From Hymenopellis radicata (lineage: Eukaryota; Basidiomycota; Agaricomycetes; Agaricales; Physalacriaceae), in the NCBI GenBank assembly GCA_015501595.1, contig JADNRX010000087.1:106137-170136 (forward strand): a stretch of DNA of 64,000 nucleotides, read 5' to 3'. Positions within the stretch are counted from its first letter, which is position 1, and each line of letters opens with the position of its first letter. Positions 24,267 through 33,920 of this stretch are shown piece after piece. The notes under the pieces were generated by a model. It had not been told where the DNA came from and ran no database searches. It saw only the letters and a list, made by a program, of their open reading frames with translations. The position numbers and the translations under genes are program-made.

Positions 24267-26660
24267 ATGACCACAACGTGTGAAGCGGGGTTCATGGACC
24301 TCAGCCCACCGCATTACGGACGCGATGGTGTGGCATCTCCTAGACCCAAGTATCCCCCGGGTAACTTTCTCGACACGCACATTGACGAGAATCTCGTCCT
24401 GAGGCGCGTCGTGTTACATCTTCCTCTGCTGACCGCGCTGGCACACGTTGTCGATGCGAAACTTGGTGGATTCTATAATCGTCACTTGATACCAGATGAC
24501 TTTTTTGGACGTCCGCAGGACTGGTATCGGAGCCCGGTCAATGTAAACACGGCGGAGCCTATAGCCACGACACACCAACTGGGGGCCGGTCTTGTGGGCT
24601 CACAACTCGCGTCTAGCATATATGTACACCCCGAGCAGCCGCAGATCCTCTCAGCACTTTCATGGGGATATTCTCAACTGGATACCTGTGACCAAACCTC
24701 GTCAAACTCCTTCCTTGTTGAACATTTCCTTCTTCGCTTCGCCAACTATAGTATAAGGGAGCCTCGCTTCATACAGAAGTTTCATCCAGAAATGCGCCCT
24801 AAAATGCTGGATATCGGGAAGCAGTATCCTCACTGTGCTACTGCCATGTTCTTTTGTCCAGCTGCGCATGAACTGCTTCGGAAGATGGAGCGTGTGGCAG
24901 AGATGAAGGAATTCCCTTGGACGTCTAATTCGACAACAGGCAATCCGTCTCCAGCCTCGACGGTGCCACGACCTCCTGATAACCCTCACCCGTTATGGCC
25001 TCTTCCCAAGCTTGATCTCGCCCCGCGTCGGGAGGGCCACATTCGACGTAGTTCCCGTACCGATTCTCCCATCGTGAACTACTGCGCGCCTGGTCGTGTC
25101 ATGTCTATCGGAATGGAAAACTGGCGTGACAACCCTGCTCAATATATTCAAAGGGTGAGTTCATTTCTGGTCTTGTAGTACTTTTGTTAAACTCGGCGCA
25201 GGCGTGGGCACTCGCAGTAAGAGCTGACGCCTCGGTCATTGTGTTCGACTGCGGGAACTATCTACGTATCGGAATTCGTCATCGCGAGACGCAAACACTG
25301 ATCTTGTCAGATTTACTCGACGTATGTCACGCAAAAAATCCCGCGTATGGGAAGATTTGGGCTGGTATCCATATCGCTATCGCACAGGATGTGATGGAAC
25401 GCTATCAGATCCGTCTAGCGTCACAACCCGTTCCCGTACCTACTGCTGGGCTAAAGCGTGCATCTCCAGACACCGAAGAAGGTGCCAACAAAAAACGAAA
25501 GGCCAAAGCGCGGGGCACACTCGGTAGCACGGTATGTAATACAATTATTCTATTCACCGAATTCCGATGATTTGTAGGGATCTTACACGAAGACTGGCAC
25601 ATCCAAACAGCAAGAGGAAACAACTACGAGCCGTAAAAAGGTGAGACGAAGCCTCAGATCAGTCCTGCATCGAGTAATGCCCCCCAGTCGTCCGGTGGAA
25701 GAATAACTAAATCAGTAGACCATGATAAGGTCCGCCGGCTTTTGACTTTCCAACCTTTCTGTTAACTGACCTCACCCATGAAGGTTGTTGGTCTTTCTTC
25801 AGGCACGGTTACACAGATGAATGTTCTCTTTGTCGTTTTGTCTGGAGACTGATTCACTAATCAGTCCACAGAGCCTCGAAACCTCGTTCTCTCGACACGT
25901 TGCGATCGCCATATACATTCGAATTGGGATATATAATTCTCCTTCTCCTTCAATTCTTCTTCAACCCGGGCAAAGGCGAAGGGCAGCCTACCCTCCCGCT
26001 AGTTATCTTACGTTGGTCCTGAACTCTCGGCTCGGGACAGGGGCAACGGGTGATGTATTCGCGGCCACCATTCCCAATGTCAAGCATGGACCGATAGTCG
26101 TGAAGCTAGCGACGACTTTCAGACGTCTATGCCGATTACGACACGAGTACTCTGTTTACGCTCACTTGAAGAATGCCAACGTGAAGTGTATTCCACGGGT
26201 ATTTGGCTTTTATCAGGATGCTCAACGCAGCGCTGGCGCACTGATATTGAGCAACGATGGCCGCTCACTCGGTGGGCGGCGAGCCAAACTCACGGCCGAT
26301 GAAAAGTATGGAGCCTAATCTCATCAAGAGACACCCCCTGACCGCTTCACAGAACTCGTATACGAGCTGCGATGTCCTCCATTCATGCCGCGGGCGTTCT
26401 ACATCGCGATCTGAGAACGTGGAACATCTTGGTCAATGATGCGGGCGGCATTTCTATTATCGACTTTGACAGGGCAAACATTGATGCGCAGGAAAAGGAC
26501 TTCCGAGTGGAATGGGAGCGGTTGGAAAAACTGCTGAAGGGGCAGCATGTTGAGAATGGTCAAGTCATCGGGAAAGATGGAATGCCTGCGAACATTGGCG
26601 ATCTCGTGAACGATAACCCGGAGGTGTAAATTGCGATATCATTAGTAGCTCTCAACAATG
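24196..26660 (+). repeat. Inverted segmental duplication, arm A
   Basis: The arm carries kinase-like gene A and matches the reverse complement of 38225-40702 (arm B) from about CCATGCGTGGGA upstream of the start to about 30 bases beyond the stop. By eye about nine residues in ten agree in the coding parts. The arms are 11.6 kb apart. Confidence 0.9.
24267..26629 (+). CDS. Kinase-like protein with large N-terminal domain, gene A
   Basis: Seven exons (24267-25154, 25202-25531, 25578-25640, 25688-25729, 25784-25822, 25872-26305, 26353-26629) sum to 691 codons in frame. Residues 1-405 form a domain I cannot name, with MDLSPPHYGRD near the start and ADASVIVFDCGNYLRIG plus RETQTLILSDLLDV near its end. 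A basic linker (KKRKAKARG) follows. The C-terminal ~235 residues are kinase-like: a Gly-rich loop SRLGTGATGDVF, VVKLAT with the expected lysine, the catalytic loop VLHRDLRTWNILV and a DFD variant of the metal motif (IIDFDRA). Many basidiomycete kinase-like proteins (FunK1-type) share this order. The donors of introns 4 (GTCCGC) and 5 (GTTCTC) are unusual, so the linker exons are less certain. Confidence 0.75.
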
Positions 26661-26719
26661 CTTGCACTCGTCGTTCGTCAATGGGACTCGTGACGGTTTC
26701 TACCTGCCTACTACCTGTT

Positions 26720-29137
26720 TTATGGAGATAGTCCGTATGTCGTATACATGTCCTGCACAATCTCGTTCATGTGGACTATATCTTCACCTCTGCGCTTGGT
26801 CTCCTCCTCTCCGTGGCTTGGCCAAAACTGCATCTCGCGCAAGTTCTTGAATACGAGCCGGATTGACTCCGTGTGATCTAAGGCCACCAACACGTCTGAC
26901 ATCGACAACAACGCTCCGTGTGTGTGCCTCGTAGCATGTAGCCTGTCGAGTATGTATCGAAGTTCATCGTCCAGCCTAAAGAACATTAGCTACGTGATCA
27001 AGACTGTACGATGTACGCGACCTTTTAACGCGGCTCAGTAGACGACTTTTTGGGAAAGTGTTGGAGAGATAGTTCAAGTGTTGACCGAGCGGTATCCCGA
27101 TGTCCTCCAGGAACAGAAAATGAGCATTGGTCGCCGAGTCTCCAAAAATTCCGTATAACTGGGGTAGAATAGCGGCATCCGACGTTGTTGAGATCCGGAG
27201 ACGATGTTGATATTCAATCTCCAACTGCTTCCCAGCAGAGACGCCAACCGCCATTTGTACAACTAGCGGTGTCCATCCCCACTCGAGTCCACCTCCATGC
27301 CCCCACACGTGTGCCTCTGCCTCGGGTGGATGGTCCAACTCTGTTCGATATGGATCCCCGCGGAAATAAATACCTGGGCTTATATCGCCGAGAATAAACC
27401 CTCCTTCCTCGTTCCTTCCCTCATTCGTCGACGCAAACGGGGTATGCCCGATATCACGGGCTAACGCATGCGAGTTATTGTTGAGGTCGAGGACGCGATC
27501 AATATCGGGCTGAGGTGGTTGTTCCCGCCTTGCCAGATATTTGAGTAAGACGGGAGTCTTCACCCACAGTGCCTTTACCGTCTTCGTTTCGAGAAGCTGC
27601 TGGGCCAGATAATCAGCCTATGAAGAGAGCATTAGTTGTTATTTCGTCAATTATATGACTGGTAACTTCACCGTCACGAAAGTGGTAAGGTGTCTGGACA
27701 AGGCCTAACATCGGGTGTCAGTCATACGATGCATATTGGAGCATGGAAGGCATACATTGGTTGGTACTTGGACACCAATCTGTGCGGCGTTACGCCATAG
27801 ATTAGCTCGCCAAACCAAATCCAGAGTTGCAATAATATTGAGGCCAATGCGAACCCTCATGTGCGAAGGCAGCGTTCGATCATACGGGTCCCTTGAGACA
27901 TCGTGGCATGGCGATGTAAAAAGTATCTGTAGATGTCGGTGCCGCATGCAGATCATTTCGTACTGGCCATCGCCTATGATTGCAAATGTGCCGTTTATGG
28001 ATACGAGCTTTGTCCAAACCTAGAGGTGACCGGCTAAGAAACAAGAGGGAATTGCTGCGCGAAATGGCTATACCTTCTTCAAAACTTGTCGGGCAAGCAA
28101 CATCTTCTGGTGGTTGGGTCTACCGTTAGGTTTCGCAACATCTGACTTGATCTGGCTAACGATATCTTTAACGATAGTTGAGTCCGGGCCTGCTGTGCGC
28201 GAGGAACGGGGAAAGTCGCCGTGAGTATCAAAGTACTCTCTACAGAAGGGTGTTTGACACGTATTCTCCTTCGGTGAACAGTGAGTCCATGAAAAATCCT
28301 CGTGAGTCGAACCGATACGCTCGAACGACTTGGCGGTTCCTTTCAGGAACTCGGGCTCCGTAAAATAGTACAGGACGAACGGCGTCAAGCCGAACTCCTC
28401 AGCTGCCAACAGGCTTTGAGAGAGGTCCAGACCCGCCGGGATGACCATACGGTCGAGTGAAAGATAGGACTGCACCGACTCATCGCGGTATTCAGAGGAA
28501 GGGTCACTTTGCCAGACCAGGTATGGCTTTTTCTCCCAGGCCGACACCGATGAATTCAGCAAGGCAGAAGCGGCAGCAGCAGCTATTACCTCGCGCGGTG
28601 TACAAAACGCCTGAACATCGCGTCTGTCTGCTACGCTGTTCTTCTCAGGGTCCGAAAGGAACTCGCGCATTCTTGAGCCGCAGAGATGCGTTCGGGCTAG
28701 GTCTGGAAGACGTATGTTGTCCGTTCGAGCAGCGTCACACATCATGCCAGAGTATTTGGCAAGTCCCGGCAGTTGGACAACATATCTGAGGAGGAGATCT
28801 TCGGCGAGATGAAGCTCGGAGAGTTCGAGTACGTCCGCCGGTTCGACCAACTGTTCGACCGCTGGGGGAAGGGAAATAGATTGTGAATGGAGAAATGTAT
28901 TTCCGCCAATCGAATACGTTCCGACTGTGGGGGCGGTAGGAGGGGGAGCGGTGACTGCTGTCTGCGCTTGGCTTATCGCGACAGTGCCGGTAGTACTATT
29001 ACCAGACTTCTTGCAACGAGGAAGCTGCCATGCAAGAAGTTGGTCGAGCTCGCTCCTTTAGGGAAAAAATGCGATGATCTTGAGTGAACGTCAAGCTCGA
29101 GAAACGAAAGAACGTACTCTGAAGTAGCTTCTGTCAT
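26720..29137 (-). CDS. Kinase-like protein with large N-terminal domain, gene C
   Basis: Six exons (29137-29118, 29055-28074, 28019-27768, 27704-27672, 27617-27022, 26975-26720) give 712 residues; all phases agree. Residues about 1-450 correspond in plan to the N-terminal domain of gene A: EDLLLRYVVQLPGL matches the hydrophobic helix near its start, and TFAIIGDGQYEMICMRHRHL occupies the place of the VIVFDCGNYLRIGIRHRETQ segment. The C-terminal part is a weak kinase fold: ILPQLYGIFGDSATNAHFLF as hinge region and HTHGALLSMSDVLV where HRD..N is expected, so the catalytic Asp and Asn are absent. It is probably a pseudokinase. It runs convergent to gene A (91 bases between stops). Part of it is duplicated, in pieces, at 30830-33735. 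Confidence 0.75.
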
Positions 29138-29962
29138 TTCTTCGCCGGTGCAGGTGCAACAATGGACCAGTTACCAATGTGCGGAAGGTAAGTACGAGGC
29201 GGTCAACACTGGGTGCATATATGTAATCAGAGCGCCTGGTACTTATTTGTTTGCATGCATTGTTCCGTAAGTGGCACAATAAGACAAAAGCGAGGTCTTT
29301 CCAACAGGCATGCTAACACGCCGCCAAGGTTTGCTAAATCATTCACCCTCGCGACACCTTGTCTCCGCATTCGTCCAAGCAGTTCCAAGGGTTTGTATCC
29401 TCTCACGAATGCGTTGATAGGATCATGAACAAACCTGCGCATGAGAATGAGGACCCACAAAGGCGTGAGAATGTGTGTCCACTTCCTAGTATTTCTCGGC
29501 CATTTGTAGATACTTATGGACCTGGCTAGTGGCAGCACAACCGTACTTCAGAGTATCGTCCGCGGAGGGTCTTCCTTATCAGAAGAGATGACAATAGTAA
29601 TGTCCTGCTCATGTTCGCCACCAAACCGACGGCGTGCTATGACAAGAACGGCGAGGGCTGTCCTTGATCTGAAAACAATAAGAAACCTTCAAAATGGAAA
29701 CGGAACAATAGAATCACGGCGTGTTGATCTGGCACAGGAAGCTGACAATAACGGATGAACTTAGCAACAAGCGACCTACCTTCATCCAAATTCTACATGG
29801 TCACCGCATCAAGTTGAACAACAATACGTGTACTTAAAGCTGAGATTCGGCGGAGGATAGACCTGCATCTTCCTGTCATTGCATTCGCGTGAGTCTTCAT
29901 CGCACGAACAGAGCTGTGCTGACTTTATCAATCTTTTCACCTTCAAGTATCACTACAGAGCA
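29138..29962. other. Intergenic region, possible decayed ORF
   Basis: A minus-strand frame of 103 codons at 29227-29538 (with TPLWVLILMRRFVHDPINAF) looks partly protein-like but has no start context or domain I recognise. It may be a gene remnant. Confidence 0.35.
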
Positions 29963-30777
29963 ATGACCAACGCACCGGGCACACACATCGGCATGATTGC
30001 ATCGGAGCACACCACTTCTGCTACACCAACAGCCAGCGGTCCCAGCCAGTACTGGCATGACGGAGGCTTCACGGAGCCCGGGGGCCTAGCTTTCGTACCT
30101 CACACGTATTCCTTTGGTGACAGCAGTCCATCGTTCTTTCCCAACGTGGATAGTATGGTGGAGGGATCGCGCCTACAGGGATCCAGCAGCGCGACAGTCC
30201 CGAGAACTGAGCACCATCAACGAGGACGCACTGCGGCTGAGTTTGACTATGGTGCTGCCCTCCGAGATGTAATGCTTCGTCGAGAAGAAGAGGAGAAGTC
30301 ACAATTAGGGAGAGACTCGGAGTTGCATAGGCAGGCACCTAGTGCGATCCCATTCCCAAGCTTGGATGCGGACGGGTACTATCGAGATGTCGATCATCGT
30401 GAAAAGGAGAGACAACGAGTGCGAAGTATGGGTGCCTCCAGTCAGAGAGGCACTCGGAAGGAGTCTGGACGAAGGGATAGTGCGCGTCGCGAAGGACTGA
30501 GGGCAACGAAAGATACGGTGTGTTGTCTCTCGTGTGTACATAAGACGATGCTGAGAAACATGACTAGGAGAGTCTGGATCAGATGAAAAACTCGGCCCTT
30601 GGACTTTATCGTGCTATCCGCTACAAGCTCCAGGTCGGCTTGAGTCGGGAAGACGTCGATGATGAAGAGGATCCAAAGTGGTTGTCCCAGTTATTGGCTC
30701 AGATGAAGGATGCAGCAGATAGTTCAGAGGCAAAAAGTACGCGAGGAGGCGGTCGAGCAAAGAAAGCAGCGGCATGA
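29963..30777 (+). CDS. Hypothetical Ser/Arg-rich protein
   Basis: Exons 29963-30517 and 30568-30777 with a 50-base phase-0 intron (GTGTGT..GACTAG) give 254 residues. The N-terminal half is low-complexity and polar (ASEHTTSATPTASGPSQYW), the middle is highly charged (REEEEKSQLGRDSE; KERQRVRSMG), and the C-terminal exon has a compact helical stretch (LGLYRAIRYKLQVGLS, then DPKWLSQLLAQMKDA) and a basic tail (GRAKKAAA). No domain recognised. The charged composition suggests a nuclear or nucleic-acid-associated role, but that is only composition. Confidence 0.6.
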
Positions 30778-30969
30778 ATGAGGAAGGAAATGTCTGTAGT
30801 TTCAAATGGGACGTTGCTTTGTATGCAGCATATCGGTTCGATATGATGTTCCCACGAAAATAAATACCTGGCTTAACCGTTTAAACGCCCTAGCTTCCCT
30901 ACATCCTTCTTTCCACAGGGAGTACCAGAGCACACGCGAGTTGAAGACCTCGACAGTGGCCTCGCAGCA

Positions 30970-31410
30970 AGCCCTGGGAAACTCCCCTAGGACTCCGGCG
31001 ATTTTGGCGGATTTGAGGGCCCCAAAAACGGGATTTTGGCGGCGAAAAGTCGCGGATTCGACGCCAAAATGGAGGAAATGCCGGCGGATTTGGCGGATTT
31101 CACAGACCCAAAGGCGGTTGTGAGTAAATCTGTACACCGGGGTGAAAATTTTGACCGGAACCGCTTACTACTCTCAGAAAGCGCGGAAATGACTGTTGTG
31201 GAGGACCGCGGACGTAAGGAGCTTTGGCGAAGCAGAGGACCAAAAAGAAGCCAAGAAACGCGATCTGAAGACGTGACAGGTGGACACGTGCCGTGACATC
31301 CTCGGCGATTTTTGGCGGATTTGAGGCTCAAACCCTCCAAAATCTTGCGGATTTCAGGCCCATTTCAGACCTTTGGTCCGCCGGAGTCATAGGGGAGTTT
31401 CCCGGGGCCT
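30970..31410 (+). mobile_element. MITE with ~29-base terminal inverted repeats and 9-base target duplication
   Basis: The left end (from 30970) and the reverse complement of the right end (to 31410) share about 26 of 29 positions, with the core GGGAAACTCCCCTA and then GACTCCGG. The element is flanked by a perfect 9-base direct repeat CTCGCAGCA (30961-30969 and 31411-31419), and the helix-loop-helix fragment continues across it. Inside are further GGCGGATTT-type subrepeats near both ends. It codes for nothing. A 9-base duplication points to mobilisation by a Mutator-like transposase. Confidence 0.88.
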
Positions 31411-31438
31411 CTCGCAGCACGAGTCCGTGCGCTTGTAC

Positions 31439-31600
31439 TGTAAGGGGGAAGCCTCTTATCTACTATACGGGGTTAACTAATCCTATTTGATCAGTAGGCG
31501 TAGCTAGCTCTTTACCCTTTTACCATCATGTCGTAGTATTGTACTCGAAATCTACTCGATTCCAGTCCTCTCGTGCGACTAAAGGGCCACACCTCTTACA
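31439..31600 (+). repeat. Left LTR of the TRIM-like element
   Basis: 162 bases, TG..CA ends with 6-base inverted termini, about one mismatch to the right LTR. Confidence 0.92.
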
Positions 31601-32296
31601 TTTTTTGGACTCTTCGAGAGATTCTCGGAGTACAGTGGCGACTATGCCACAAACCAGTTTTGAGCGGATCGCGGCCGACGACTCGGTTGACCAACAATGG
31701 AGCGACTCGACAAGCCATCCGTGATTCAGGCCTCTTTTCGAGTGCCTTGAAGACTTTGACCCATTCCCGAGACCAGGAGCGCGGATTACCGCCTACAATC
31801 CCGTCTTGAGACCCGTTGCCGTGCAGCGCTGACCCCACTATCCGAGCCACGACGACATTGTCTCCATTCCCCGATTATCAGCCAGTCCAATGGCTCCATT
31901 GCGACCGATACCGCTATTCAGCGATGCCGCCCTCTATCCTGGGCGATGCCATACCATCAACGATACGATACCGCTATTCAGCGATGCCACAGTTGTGATG
32001 CCGCATTGCGCGATGACCCGTTATTGACGCTCATGACGAGCAGTACGCTGGACCTTCGAGCTCATGCGTTTGTGACGCATTCGACCCCCATCCCATTGTA
32101 GCAGCGCCGTTGCTATGTGGCGCGAGTCCGACTCCTTCCTATCCCGAGTCCATGCGGACACCCGGCAGAGATATGATATCATCCACATGGATACTTCGTG
32201 ATTGACCATACTTATTGTTGAAGGAGACTTTTTCTGGGACTTTTATACTTACCTTTTGTCTCTAGTAGATTCCCGGGAGGAATCTAGTGGGGGGTG

Positions 32297-32458
32297 TGTA
32301 AGGGGGAAGCCTCTTATCTACTATACGGGGTTAACTAATCCTATTTGATCAGTAGGCGTAGCTAGCTCTTTACCCTTTTACCATCATGTCGTAGTATTGT
32401 ACTCGAAATCTACTCGATTCCAGTCCTCTCGTGCGACTAAAGGGCCACATCTCTTACA
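32297..32458 (+). repeat. Right LTR of the TRIM-like element
   Basis: Direct repeat of 31439-31600, preceded by a polypurine-like tract. Confidence 0.92.
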
Positions 32459-32667
32459 TGTACCCAACGATTGGCCCTCCGCCAATCCATGCGCCGCCGA
32501 AGTTCTGGACATCACTTGTCAATATATTGAGCACTACAAGAAACAGGAGAACATCGCGATATGGGAGCGAGAGATAGTAAATACCTGGGCTTAAACCCTC
32601 ATTCATCGACGCAAGCAGGGGATGCCCGATATCGCGGGCTAACTCATGCGAGCAGTGATCGTTGAGG

Positions 32668-33496
32668 TCGAAGAAGAAGAAGAATGACATCCCAGTGATT
32701 GGCACTTCAATCACCGAGTTCTGCACCACATGTGTGCCCAGTCACATGTTGCAGAGCACCACGGCTGTTGACGGTTTGAACGCCACTTGCGAACTTTCTC
32801 GCGCCTGGTGGGTTTCGAACACTGGCCCTGTCACGGAAGCCAGCATCCGTCTACGGGCAACCATGGCGCCACGCCCCGAAGAGCACGACGCTAGGCACCT
32901 CAGGAGCTCAAATAGTATAGAACACAAACAGTATCAAGAGCACAATCTGTAGTACCATCACGCAGAGCCTGAGACCCCAAACGATCACGAATGGTACTAC
33001 CACACCTGTACATAGATCCCCCAAAAAAGCCCACAATCAGACACCCACACCTTCACCACCAACATTATCCTCATCCTCCACCTCGTCCTGCAGATCCGGG
33101 AAAGCGGCAAACAGCTCCTCCGACGGGATGAACATTGGTGCTGTTGCAAACACGTCGAAGACCTGGAACACCAAGCGCGCCAGCCGTGTCTGCAAGCCAG
33201 CACTGGCAATGAGAACCATCAATGTATCCTCATCCTCCCCGTGATACCCGCCCGCGCCAGACGCCCTTGTGCGAAGTGCGAACATCCTCCCAGAAACCAC
33301 GGCGTAGCTCCACCAAGGCCGCATTCTCCTTGCACTCGAGAATCGCATGAGCCTCCGTCTCCACAGAAACGACACAAACGCCATTCTCGCGGTATATTCT
33401 TCCGCCTCTGTCCATCGACGCAAAGCCTCCACCGCGAGGTCGTGGTCCGAGCAGATCAGACGTGTCAGCGCAACGCGATGCTCTGGCGTTCAAGGA
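32668..33496 (-). mobile_element. Probable 5'-truncated LINE fragment
   Basis: This block interrupts the decayed gene C copy. On the minus strand two overlapping frames (33544-33230 and 33432-33037) encode a segment with CVVSVETEAHAILECKENAA and LRRGFW, resembling the Cys/His region near the C-terminus of non-LTR reverse transcriptases, then an acidic end. The minus-strand 3' end carries a short (CTT)n tail (AAGAAGAAGAAG on the plus strand at 32668-32684), typical of LINE tails. The frames are offset, so the fragment is broken. Identity as LINE rests on the Cys/His pattern and the tail. Confidence 0.5.
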
Positions 33497-33920
33497 AGCA
33501 CTCAGTATCGGGCTGAGGCAGTTCAAGTTCGGGCCTTGCAGCATAATTTAGCAAGACGGGAGTCTTCACCCACGGTGATGTACCTTGTTCGTTTCGAGAA
33601 GCCAGATAATCAGCCTATAAAGAGAGTATTAGTTGCTATCTCGTCAATGGTGTATGACTAGTCACCATGAAAGTAGGAAGGTGTCTCGTCAAGGTCGGGT
33701 GTCAGTCATACAGTGCATATTGGAGATCGAGTCTTCCTAACTTCTGACAGATGTTGAGGTGGGTGCCTCTTGCCAAAGGTGCTTCTTCTCACTTTTGATA
33801 ATCTAAAAGCTATTTCTTCAATCATATCTGAGAAGAGTCAAGATCTGCGCCCATTTCAAAAGAATCAAAACATACACGGCAAGTTCTCAATCAGCCCCAT
33901 CCAAGCATACATTTAGTATT

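Larger units (their letters stand above)
31439..32458 (+). mobile_element. Miniature LTR retrotransposon (TRIM-like), non-autonomous
   Basis: Two 162-base direct repeats (31439-31600 and 32297-32458) differ by about one base. They start TGTAAG and end CTTACA. The element is flanked by a perfect 5-base direct repeat TGTAC (31434-31438 and 32459-32463). Just inside the left LTR lies TGGACTCTTCGAGAG, placed like a primer-binding site; just before the right LTR is the purine run AGTGGGGGGTG, placed like a polypurine tract. The ~700-base interior has no gag-pol frame and contains a duplicated CGATACCGCTATTCAGCGAT. LTR near-identity implies a recent insertion. Confidence 0.92.
30876..32577 (+). pseudogene. 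Inserted helix-loop-helix gene fragment, itself split by two elements
   Basis: Pieces at about 30888-30969, 31411-31438 and 32459-32577 together follow the gene at 37351-37803 from VASLHPQGE to IATWEREI, in opposite orientation. The insertion is bounded by the near-identical runs TAAATACCTGGCTTA (30861-30875) and TAAATACCTGGGCTTA (32578-32593), which occurs once in the parent kinase gene (27367-27382). A target duplication of 15-16 bases is typical of LINE-driven retroposition. The copy is truncated at both ends and carries a MITE and a miniature LTR element. Confidence 0.75.
30830..33735 (-). pseudogene. Decayed copy of kinase-like gene C, split by insertions
   Basis: Three pieces match gene C (27340-27745) in order and orientation: 30830-30875, 32578-32668 and 33497-33735. 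Shared landmarks are the run TAAATACCTGGGCTTA, the ATCGCGGGCTAA region and GACGGGAGTCTTCACCCAC with the adjoining intron. The pieces are separated by a 1.7 kb insertion carrying a helix-loop-helix gene fragment and a 0.83 kb insertion carrying a LINE fragment. No open frame remains. Confidence 0.8.
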
